In this document: one piece after another, positions 1 through 5,333 of the stretch | How the letters are laid out: each line of letters starts with the position of its first letter | Position numbering within the stretch: the first letter of the stretch is position 1 | DNA from: Holophagaceae bacterium | Lineage (GTDB): Bacteria > Acidobacteriota > Holophagae > Holophagales > Holophagaceae | Direction of reading: 5' to 3' | Assembly: GCA_025355915.1 (NCBI GenBank) | Contig: JANXYT010000184.1 | Coordinates: 1-7,600, forward strand | Length of the DNA: 7,600 bases | Position numbers and translations under genes: made by a program | The notes under the pieces: model-generated | The model's database searches: none | Told to the model about the DNA's origin: nothing | Seen by the model: the letters and a program-made list of their open reading frames with translations, nothing else

Positions 1-149
1 CCTGGGGCCGGAAGCTCCTTCGGCGTCGGAGGCATCGGCCCATCCCGCCTCCCCGGGAAAGCCAGCCACAGCACAGTAGCGGCAGGGGTACGGACGTCAA
101 GTCCGGGGCCGTGGGCGGCTGTCCCGCCTGTTCCTGCTACCCTTTCCCC
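1..149. other. left-edge region without a confident gene
   Basis: No convincing gene lies here. On the plus strand, one frame is open from the window edge to a TAG at 77-79 and would give an Ala/Pro/Ser/Glu-rich end (...SPGKPATAQ). That could be the disordered C-terminus of a gene lying to the left, but 25 codons cannot prove it. On the minus strand, an ATG at 43-41 is preceded by GGGGAGG with 4 bases between, so a minus-strand gene could begin here and leave the window. The two readings exclude each other and neither is favoured. The right part is rich in inverted repeats (separate entry). Confidence 0.4.
55..148. repeat. nested inverted repeats (possible structured RNA)
   Basis: Four pairings nest without clashing. 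GGGAAAG (55-61) pairs with CTTTCCC (142-148). GTAG (76-79) and CAGG (83-86), separated by a 3-base bulge, pair with CCTGCTAC (133-140). Inside these, CGGAC (91-95) pairs with GTCCG (101-105), and GGCGG (114-118) with CCGCC (124-128), each around a 5-base loop. The outer arm ends one base before the ATG of the next gene, which has no Shine-Dalgarno sequence. The element could be a leader RNA of that gene, an RNA on the opposite strand, or chance pairing in GC-rich DNA. It matches no RNA family that I can name with confidence. Confidence 0.35.
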
Positions 150-350
150 ATGCGCTTTCTCTCCAGCCACGTCATCCACTTCGTCGTCATGGGTCTGGGC
201 ATCGCCTTGGTGCTGGGGCTCCTGCATCCCACGACGCGCCCCGAGCGGACCCGGGCTTCGATCCTGAAGCATGCGGCGGGGCTCATCGGCATCGGATTGG
301 CCCTGGCCTGGCTGATGTATCTGCTGCCCCGGCATCCCGTCCGCTTCTAG
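150..350 (+). CDS. small two-helix membrane protein, function unknown
   Basis: This is a 66-residue protein that I do not recognise as a named family. It has two hydrophobic segments, about residues 7-26 and 41-59. They are joined by a short basic loop rich in Arg and Thr, and the protein ends in a basic tail (RHPVRF). This is a small inner-membrane hairpin with, by the positive-inside rule, the loop and probably the tail in the cytoplasm or charge-balanced around it. ATG at 150 is chosen because the residues before it in the same frame (from a GTG at 111) are Cys/Pro-rich and unlike a membrane-protein start. No Shine-Dalgarno sequence precedes the ATG (CCTTTCCCC), so translation may be leaderless or depend on RNA structure. 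The stop is 8 bases before the YihY-family gene, so the two are probably co-transcribed. Confidence 0.7.
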   Translation: MRFLSSHVIHFVVMGLGIALVLGLLHPTTRPERTRASILKHAAGLIGIGLALAWLMYLLPRHPVRF

Positions 351-358
351 GGGGAGCC

Positions 359-1318
359 GTGGTCGAGACGCTCCAGGGCCTCTGGGCTGCGCTGCTGGCG
401 GGCTGGCATAGGGCTTGGCAGATGGCCGTGGCTCTGTGGCACCGGCTGGCCCGAACGGTGCCGATGCTGGGCCGGGTGGGTTCCTTCACCTTCGAAGTGC
501 TGGGCAAGTACCAGAAGGACGACTGTCTGAGCTACGCTGCGGGCCTCAGTTTCTGGCTCATCGTCAGCCTCGTGCCGCTCTCTACGCTGCTCTTCAAGCT
601 GCTGGGCGCCATTCTGGGCAGCCGGGCCTACGGCCCCGCCACCCTCAAGACCCTGCAGGAGATCGTGCCCTACCTTCCCCGCGAACTGGTGGTCGATGCC
701 CTGGCCAACAGCCAGAGGATCGGCGGCATGGGGCTGTCCTGGGGCGTGCTGCTCTTCGGCAGCTACTGGGGCATCAGCCAGCTGGACACGAGCCTGGCCC
801 ACGTCTTCGGCCTGCGCATCAAGAAGCACCGCCAGACCCGCAAGAACCACCTGGTGCGCCAAGTGGCCTTCCTGGTGGGTGGCCTGCTCACGATGGTCAT
901 CTTTCTCACGCTGATCATCGGCGGCGCCCTGCGGAAATTCCTGCCGGTGAAGCAGGCGGACCTGTTGCCCTATCTGGGGCCCCTGCTGGGCCTGGTGGTG
1001 GTGACCATGGTGCTGCAGCACCTCCCCCGCCTGCACGTGAAGTTCCGCCACGCCTTCCTCGGTGCGGGCATTGCCACCGCGCTGTGGTGGCTGGCGAAGT
1101 GGGGCTTCGGCGTCTACCTGCGGCACACCATGACCTGGGGCATCATGTACGGCTCGCTGCTGGGCATCGTCGCCGGCCTCACCTTCCTCTACTACAGCTG
1201 CGCCATCCTGCTGCTGGGTGCCGAGATTACCGCCGCCTTCTATCGCCACGAAACCGGGGCCACCACCGTGCCGCCATGGCTGCGTACGAAGGCTGGTGAA
1301 CCCGCGAAACCGTCTTAG
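359..1318 (+). CDS. YihY/virulence factor BrkB family inner-membrane protein
   Basis: This is a 319-residue polytopic membrane protein of the YihY/BrkB family, once mislabelled ribonuclease BN. The molecular function of the family is unsettled; transport or envelope roles have been proposed. About six membrane segments are visible, near residues 58-86, 122-142, 168-190, 204-222, 231-252 and 262-292. Family signatures include the first-helix stretch SYAAGLSFWLIVSLVPL (59-73 region), the LP-x-HVKFRHAFLGAGIA stretch before helix 5, the YGSLLG turn, and the closing LLLGAEITAAFYR (285-296). The N-terminal 50 residues are an amphipathic, cytoplasmic-looking extension and the C-terminus is a short Pro/Lys tail. 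The start is GTG at 359, with a purine run at 349-356 very close to it. ATG at 422 (residue 22) is an in-frame alternative with a weaker site. It faces the minus-strand gene ending at 1370 across 51 bases with no clear terminator. Confidence 0.9.
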   Translation: MVETLQGLWAALLAGWHRAWQMAVALWHRLARTVPMLGRVGSFTFEVLGKYQKDDCLSYAAGLSFWLIVSLVPLSTLLFKLLGAILGSRAYGPATLKTLQEIVPYLPRELVVDALANSQRIGGMGLSWGVLLFGSYWGISQLDTSLAHVFGLRIKKHRQTRKNHLVRQVAFLVGGLLTMVIFLTLIIGGALRKFLPVKQADLLPYLGPLLGLVVVTMVLQHLPRLHVKFRHAFLGAGIATALWWLAKWGFGVYLRHTMTWGIMYGSLLGIVAGLTFLYYSCAILLLGAEITAAFYRHETGATTVPPWLRTKAGEPAKPS

Positions 1319-1369
1319 ATCCAGGTGTTCCCGCCGCCATGAAATGGCATCCGCTGTCATCTGGTCTGA

Positions 1370-2077
1370 CTATTTCTCTGGTGTGTGGAGCTTTGGAAAA
1401 TAGCGCGGGATGCATTGTGGACACAGGCCGTGAGTGAACTCCGCCTCCGTATGGGCATGGACGTAGGCTTCCACCTGATGCCAGAATCCCGCGTCATCCC
1501 GGATCTTCTTGCAGGCGGAGCAGATGGGCACGAGGCTCCGCAGGGTCCGGACTTTGGCCATGGCCTCGGAGAGTGCGAGGTTCTGGGCATGCAGTTCCGT
1601 CGTTCGTTCGGCGACAACCGTTTCCAGCGAGCAATTGCGTTCCACCAGTTCTTTCAGGGGATAGACTTCGCCCTCCTGAACCAGGTAATAGGGGATGGAA
1701 ATGCTGCTGTGCGAGATTTTCCAGCCTGCATCTTCCTTGCGGAATATCAGCACCAAGCGCGCGGTCTCGCGTGACAGAACGTGGTCTTTTATGGGCAGGT
1801 GGATGGTGAAAAAACTCGTCGCAACGGCGATCGTCTCGGCCAGTGACTGGATGGCAAGGTCCTTGAGTTCGATTCGGATCGGATCCTTGATCTGGGCGAA
1901 GTCCTGGCGGGTAATCGCGACCCATTCTTCCCGGTCCTGGACCAGGAAATCCCCACCCCCCGTAAAGCCGGTAAAATCCTCGCTGAAATTCGCAGTGAGC
2001 CGATCATCGCGGGATGCATACATCTGCAAGTAGTCGTCAAGCAGTTGCCGGATCTCCTGATGGTTGCCTGCCTCCAT
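1370..2077 (-). CDS. NTF2/SnoaL-like domain protein with four-cysteine CxxC-KKIRDD tail
   Basis: The protein has 235 residues from this start. Numbered from the alternative ATG at 2092 (240 residues), residues 10-140 read as an NTF2/SnoaL-like cone: a helical start (HQEIRQLLDDYLQMY), a DREEW helix, then alternating strands ending in GWKISHSSIS. This fold often binds small ligands or mediates association. Residues 143-188 form a charged helix, probably a coiled coil. The tail has C191 and C194 before KKIRDD, then W204, a THG turn, and C224 and C227. This CxxC...CPxC module occurs at the C-terminus of PAS, GAF and receiver proteins and looks like a metal site; its role is unknown. ATG 2077 is preferred because GAGG lies 7 bases upstream; for ATG 2092, GGAG lies 10 bases upstream. 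No membrane or catalytic motif is seen. A sensory or scaffolding role is inferred. Confidence 0.8.
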   Translation of the reverse strand: MEAGNHQEIRQLLDDYLQMYASRDDRLTANFSEDFTGFTGGGDFLVQDREEWVAITRQDFAQIKDPIRIELKDLAIQSLAETIAVATSFFTIHLPIKDHVLSRETARLVLIFRKEDAGWKISHSSISIPYYLVQEGEVYPLKELVERNCSLETVVAERTTELHAQNLALSEAMAKVRTLRSLVPICSACKKIRDDAGFWHQVEAYVHAHTEAEFTHGLCPQCIPRYFPKLHTPEK

Positions 2078-2115
2078 TTGACCGCCTCTCATGGCTGCAT
2101 CACTCCACCACGATT

Positions 2116-2149
2116 TGGGGCGGGGACAAGACCCTCGTCGTTCGCCCCA
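2116..2149 (-). other. inverted repeat in the leader of the SnoaL-like gene
   Basis: TGGGGCG (2116-2122) and CGCCCCA (2143-2149) form a perfect 7-bp inverted repeat around a 20-base loop. It would lie in the 5' leader of the SnoaL-like gene if transcription begins in the preceding spacer. No T-run follows on either strand, so it is not a standard intrinsic terminator. It could be an operator, an mRNA structure or chance. Confidence 0.3.
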
Positions 2150-2169
2150 TCTTGAAGAAGGTGGAGTAG

Positions 2170-2185
2170 GACAATTCTCTTCCCA
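2170..2185 (-). promoter_or_regulatory. weak sigma-54-like -24/-12 element
   Basis: The minus strand reads TGGGAAGAGAATTGTC. It has TGG and TTG separated by the 8 bases of the sigma-54 consensus (TGGCAC-N5-TTGC), but the -12 GC is GT and the bases after TGG do not match CAC. It lies about 80-95 bases upstream of the SnoaL-like gene, in a 148-base spacer just downstream of a sigma-54 activator gene. The spacing is right and the key -12 dinucleotide is wrong, so this is only a candidate. Confidence 0.18.
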
Positions 2186-2240
2186 GCGTGCTCCGCGATT
2201 TCTGGCGTGGACTATCCGATCTTGGAATCTTGGTCGCTAT

Positions 2241-3755
2241 TCATTCGTCGTCCCGCCCGCGCTGACTGGCCGGAATGGCATAGCCATCGGCCTTGTACTC
2301 GTTGATCTTGTTCCGCACGGTGCGCAGGGCGATGTCGAGCTGTTCGGCGCAGTGGGTGCGGTTGCCTTTGAGGGCGCTGAGGGTCGAGAGCAGCCAGAAG
2401 CGTTCGAGCTCGGGCAGGCTCAGACCCAAGGGCAGCACCACGGCGGTTCCCATGGTCACGCCCACCAGGGGTTTTCGGGGATCGGCCACCACGGCACCCT
2501 CGGGCGCGGCGGCTTCCCGCGGGGCGATGGGCGCGGTGGGCGGTGTCCAGGCCTCGATCACGATGCTTTCCGGCGGATCTTCGGGCAGGCCTTCGAAGGC
2601 CTCGGCGGGCAGCAGCCAGCGCAGATCCTGCTGGCTGAGCCGGCGGCCCTGGCTGAGCACCACGCAGCGCTGGATGACGTTCTCCAGCTCGCGGATGTTG
2701 CCGGCCCAGGGATGGCGCGCCAAGGCGGCGAAGAAGCTCGGCACCAGCTCGGGCACGGGCCGATCGTTCTCGCGGGCGTAGCGCTCGGTGAAGTGCAGGG
2801 CCAGCAGGTTCAGATCGCCCAGCCGACTGCGGAGGGGCGGCAGGTCCAGCGGAATGACGGTCAGGCGGTAGTAGAGATCCTCCCGGCACCGTCCGGCCTT
2901 CACCTCGGCCTGGAGGTCGCGGTTGGTCAGCGCGATGAGGCGGACATCCACCGGGATGGGCCGGGTGCCCCCCAGCCGATCCACGGTGCGCTCCTGGAGC
3001 ACCCGCAGCAGCTTGCCCTGGAGGCCCAGGGGCAGTTCGCCCACTTCATCGAGCACCAGCGTGCCGCCGTCGGCCTGCTCGAAGCGGCCCTGCTTCATGC
3101 CGGTGGCGCCGGTGAAGGCGCCTTTCTCGTAGCCGAACAGTTCGGATTCCAGCAGGTTTTCGGGAATGGCGGCGCAGTTGATGGCCACGAAGGCGCCGTT
3201 CCGGCGGGGGCTGGAGCCGTGGATGAGCTTGGCCAGCAGTTCTTTGCCGGTGCCGCTTTCGGCCTGGATGAGGATGGTGGCGCGGCTGTCGGCGGCGCGG
3301 CGGGCCAGGGCCAGGGTTTCGACCAGGACTGGATCCTGCGTGAGGATCACCGGCGCCTGGGAAGGTTCCTCGGCCTTGAGATGCCCCTCGGACTTCAGGG
3401 CCTTGTTGAGGGCCGTGGTGAGTTCCTCCGGGCTGAAAGGCTTGGAGAGAAAGTCGAAGGCGCCGAGGCGCATGGCTTCCCGGGCGGAGTCCAGGCTGCC
3501 GAAGGCGGTGATAAGCAGCACCGGCAGGGCAGGATCCACAGCCTTCAAACGGGCGGTCAGCTGCAACCCGTCCATGCCGGGCATGCGGAGATCGGTGATC
3601 ACGGCGTCGTAGGCGCCGGGCCGTACCATGCGCAGGGCTTCCTCACCGCCGCGGGCCTGCTCCGCAAAGAAACCTGACCGTTTGAGGCTCATCGCCATGC
3701 CATCCCGCATTCCGGGATCGTCGTCCACCACCAGCACCCGAAGGGGAGTTGCCAT
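2241..3755 (-). CDS. NtrC-family sigma-54-dependent response regulator
   Basis: This 504-residue two-component regulator is phosphorylated by a histidine kinase and remodels sigma-54 RNA polymerase using ATP. Residues 5-120 are a receiver domain with D11/D12/D13 acidic pocket, phospho-acceptor D55, T83 and K105. Residues 135-370 are the AAA+ domain: Walker A AESGTGKE (165-172, with Ala where Gly is usual), GAFTGA (212-217, the sigma-54 contact loop), Walker B LVLDE (233-237), sensor I TNRD (277-280), arginine-finger region [10 protein letters not shown], and sensor II AGNIREL (351-357). A long Pro/Ala-rich linker (about 384-445) leads to a Fis-type helix-turn-helix (about 450-490). Its [10 protein letters not shown]...[10 protein letters not shown] stretch resembles flagellar-type activators such as FleR/FlbD, though no flagellar gene is in view. 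ATG 3755 is fixed by an in-frame TGA just upstream; its ribosome site is weak. No partner kinase is present, so the signal and targets are unknown. Confidence 0.95.
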   Translation of the reverse strand: MATPLRVLVVDDDPGMRDGMAMSLKRSGFFAEQARGGEEALRMVRPGAYDAVITDLRMPGMDGLQLTARLKAVDPALPVLLITAFGSLDSAREAMRLGAFDFLSKPFSPEELTTALNKALKSEGHLKAEEPSQAPVILTQDPVLVETLALARRAADSRATILIQAESGTGKELLAKLIHGSSPRRNGAFVAINCAAIPENLLESELFGYEKGAFTGATGMKQGRFEQADGGTLVLDEVGELPLGLQGKLLRVLQERTVDRLGGTRPIPVDVRLIALTNRDLQAEVKAGRCREDLYYRLTVIPLDLPPLRSRLGDLNLLALHFTERYARENDRPVPELVPSFFAALARHPWAGNIRELENVIQRCVVLSQGRRLSQQDLRWLLPAEAFEGLPEDPPESIVIEAWTPPTAPIAPREAAAPEGAVVADPRKPLVGVTMGTAVVLPLGLSLPELERFWLLSTLSALKGNRTHCAEQLDIALRTVRNKINEYKADGYAIPASQRGRDDE

Positions 3756-3769
3756 AGCTCAGCATCCAT

Positions 3770-3786
3770 GCGGCCAACGAGGCCGC
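3770..3786 (-). other. intercistronic GC-rich hairpin
   Basis: GCGGCC (3770-3775) and GGCCGC (3781-3786) make a perfect 6-bp stem with a 5-base loop, in the 39-base gap between the two regulator genes. No T-run follows in the direction of transcription, so it is not a standard terminator. It sits 15 bases before the ATG of the response regulator, near where a ribosome would bind, and could tune translation or mRNA stability between the genes. Confidence 0.4.
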
Positions 3787-3794
3787 TCCATCCA

Positions 3795-4514
3795 TTATCG
3801 GATGCCCTGATCGGGACTGGAGTTTTGTGCGGGTTGGCGCTTCAAGATCCGGCGCGGCAGATCACCGGCGGCGGGCTCCCCGCGCACGGGATCCCCATGG
3901 CGGCGGATCAGCAGGTAGAGCTGGCGGCGGCTCACGCCCAGGCGCTGGGCGGCCTCCACCCGGTTGCCATAGGCCCGCCGCAGCGCCTGGTGCAGCAGGA
4001 ACCGCTCCAGCTCATGCAGGTTGGAGGCCAGATCCTCGGCCTCGAAGCGGGGAGGGCCGGCGGGCTCCAAGGCCGGGAGTTGGCCCAGCAGCTTCCAGCG
4101 CAGCAGGCGGTTCCGCAGCTCCCGCAGGTTGCCCGGGCAGGGCAGGGCGCCAAGAACCGGAGGCAAGGGGCCTTCCAGGCTTTCCTCCACCGCGAAGGCA
4201 GCCAGGAGCGCAGAGATGGCCTCGGGGTGTTCATCCAGGCCCGGCAGGCGCAGGGACAGACAAGGCAGGTGGCTGGGCGCGGCGGCCTGAGCGGCCACGG
4301 TGCCCCGGGGATGGGAGGCGAGCCAGGTTGCGGCTTCCTCCAGGCTGCCGGCCTCAAGCCACGGCAGCTCCCTGCGCTTCGCCAGATCCGCCGCCAGTGT
4401 CGAAACGCCCGAGCCGGTGGGGCCATAGACCCACAGGGCCTCGGGTCGCGCCAGCAGCTCGTCCAGGTGGGCGCCCCACTGGGCGTAACCCGGCAGGTGG
4501 GCCAGGGGGATCAC
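3795..4514 (-). CDS. degenerate sigma-54-activator-like protein with Fis-type HTH
   Basis: This 239-residue protein matches both ends of a bacterial enhancer-binding AAA+ domain but lacks its working centre. Residues 27-40 contain a P-loop-like GPTGSGVST, with V37 where the essential lysine should be (codon GTT). No Walker B Asp-Glu and no GAFTGA loop follow. Residues 88-104 (LRLPGLDEHPEAISALL) correspond to the LPPLRERxxDI segment of normal activators. Residues 125-133 (PCPGNLREL) correspond to the WPGNxREL sensor II segment. Residues 166-207 form a Fis-type helix-turn-helix (GNRVEAAQRLGVSRRQLY...RRHG), followed by a 32-residue polar tail. There is no receiver domain. The start is GTG at 4514, with AAGGGA 7 bases upstream and the preceding stop only 4 bases away, so translation is probably coupled. 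It likely binds DNA but should neither hydrolyse ATP nor activate sigma-54. A repressor, a partner of the adjacent intact regulator or a decaying duplicate are possible; the open frame argues against simple decay. Confidence 0.85.
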   Translation of the reverse strand: MIPLAHLPGYAQWGAHLDELLARPEALWVYGPTGSGVSTLAADLAKRRELPWLEAGSLEEAATWLASHPRGTVAAQAAAPSHLPCLSLRLPGLDEHPEAISALLAAFAVEESLEGPLPPVLGALPCPGNLRELRNRLLRWKLLGQLPALEPAGPPRFEAEDLASNLHELERFLLHQALRRAYGNRVEAAQRLGVSRRQLYLLIRRHGDPVRGEPAAGDLPRRILKRQPAQNSSPDQGIR

Positions 4515-4518
4515 GGCC

Positions 4519-5286
4519 TCATCCCTTCCCCGGGATCACGTGGAAGAGTACGGCGAAGAAGTGGCACGCGCTGCCGCCCATGACGAAGAGATGCCAGATG
4601 GCGTGGTGGAAGCGCAGCTTTTCCAGGCTGTAGACGGCGGCGCCCAGGCTGTAGAAGGCGCCGCCCGCGAACAGCCAGTACAGCCCGTGAGTCGACACGG
4701 ACTGCCCCAGCGGCTTGGCCGCGATGACGATCAGCCAGCCCATGAGCAGGTAGATGACCGTGGAGATCCAGCCCATGCGCTTCGCGAAGGCGGGGTCCAT
4801 GTCCGTGTCGGAGGGAACGGCGTGGAGATGGTCCACCGCCGGCGGCCGGAAGGCCTGCTTCGCCAGCTTGGCGTAGAACACGGCCTTGAACACGATGCCG
4901 AGCACAGCCAGGCCCCACACCATGCCGAAGAGGGTCCAGCCCCAGCCGGGGTGGGCCCGGGTCAGGGCGGATAGGCAGAAGGGCGTGTAGGTTCCGGCGA
5001 TGAGCATGAAGATGGCCGAGTGGTCGAAGACCTTGAAGACCAGCTTCACCCGGCGTCCGCGGAAGGCGTGGTAGAGCGTGGACATGAGGTAGAGCAGGAT
5101 CAGGCTGGAGCCGAAGATGGACGCGCCCACCACATCCCGGGCGGTGCCGTGGAGCGAGGCGAGGACCACCATCACCACCAGGGCCGCGATGGAGAGGGCC
5201 ACCCCCAGGCCATGCGTGAGGCTGTTGGCAAGTTCCTCGCCGGGCGTCTGGAGGGTGGGACCGTGGATGGAAGCCATGCGAGACAT
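4519..5286 (-). CDS. hemolysin III / PAQR-family membrane protein (YqfA/TrhA type)
   Basis: This is a 255-residue seven-helix inner-membrane protein of the hemolysin III (YqfA/TrhA, PAQR-related) family. Family marks are all present: ELANSLTHGLG near the start (18-28), STLYH (69-73), FDHSAIFMLIAGTYTPF (87-103), and AIWHLFVMGGSACHFF (229-244). H73, D88, H232 and H242 are the residues expected to form the intramembrane metal site of PAQR proteins. A Bacillus cereus member gave the hemolysin name; most members are not toxins, and membrane-lipid or fatty-acid homeostasis is the better-supported theme. The loop at about 140-170 (with PPAVDHLHAVPSDTDMD) makes it longer than the common 210-220 residues. 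The start is ATG 5286 (MSRM); ATG 5277 is an alternative and neither has a strong ribosome site. It is the first gene of the unit encoding the two regulators, which suggests but does not prove a regulatory link. Confidence 0.92.
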   Translation of the reverse strand: MSRMASIHGPTLQTPGEELANSLTHGLGVALSIAALVVMVVLASLHGTARDVVGASIFGSSLILLYLMSTLYHAFRGRRVKLVFKVFDHSAIFMLIAGTYTPFCLSALTRAHPGWGWTLFGMVWGLAVLGIVFKAVFYAKLAKQAFRPPAVDHLHAVPSDTDMDPAFAKRMGWISTVIYLLMGWLIVIAAKPLGQSVSTHGLYWLFAGGAFYSLGAAVYSLEKLRFHHAIWHLFVMGGSACHFFAVLFHVIPGKG

Positions 5287-5324
5287 GGTCCCAAGGATGA
5301 CAGACTCTAAGGGTTCGATCTTCC

Positions 5325-5328
5325 GGAG
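5325..5328 (+). promoter_or_regulatory. ribosome binding site deciding a TTG start
   Basis: GGAG lies 5 bases before TTG at 5334. No ATG or GTG in the same frame lies in the 47-base spacer, and the residues after the TTG form a good signal peptide, so this site supports the rare TTG start. Confidence 0.6.
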
Positions 5329-5333
5329 CTTCC

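Noticed and set aside
1..149. Cobalamin riboswitch on the minus strand
   Set aside because: GCCGCTACTGTG and CGATGCCTCCG recall parts of that riboswitch, but the GGGAA block, the GCCACTG block, the AGCCAGGAGACC end and the 5' partner of the closing stem are missing. An Rfam scan would settle it.
111..149. Earlier GTG start for the small membrane protein
   Set aside because: The added residues are Cys/Pro-rich, unlike a membrane-protein N-terminus, and no good ribosome site precedes the GTG.
1336..1348. Possible terminator between the YihY-family and SnoaL-like genes
   Set aside because: The stem is 5 bp (GCCAT/ATGGC) with a 3-base loop and no T-run.
347..1360. Minus-strand open frame (337 codons) opposite the YihY-family gene
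   Set aside because: Low-complexity Gln/Ala/His/Glu translation with no motif; shadow of a well-supported membrane protein.
2091..3677. Long plus-strand open frame (528 codons) opposite the response regulator
   Set aside because: It is antisense to a gene with complete receiver, AAA+ and HTH motifs. Its Gly/Gln/Ala/His-rich translation has no domain and is what G/C third-position bias produces.
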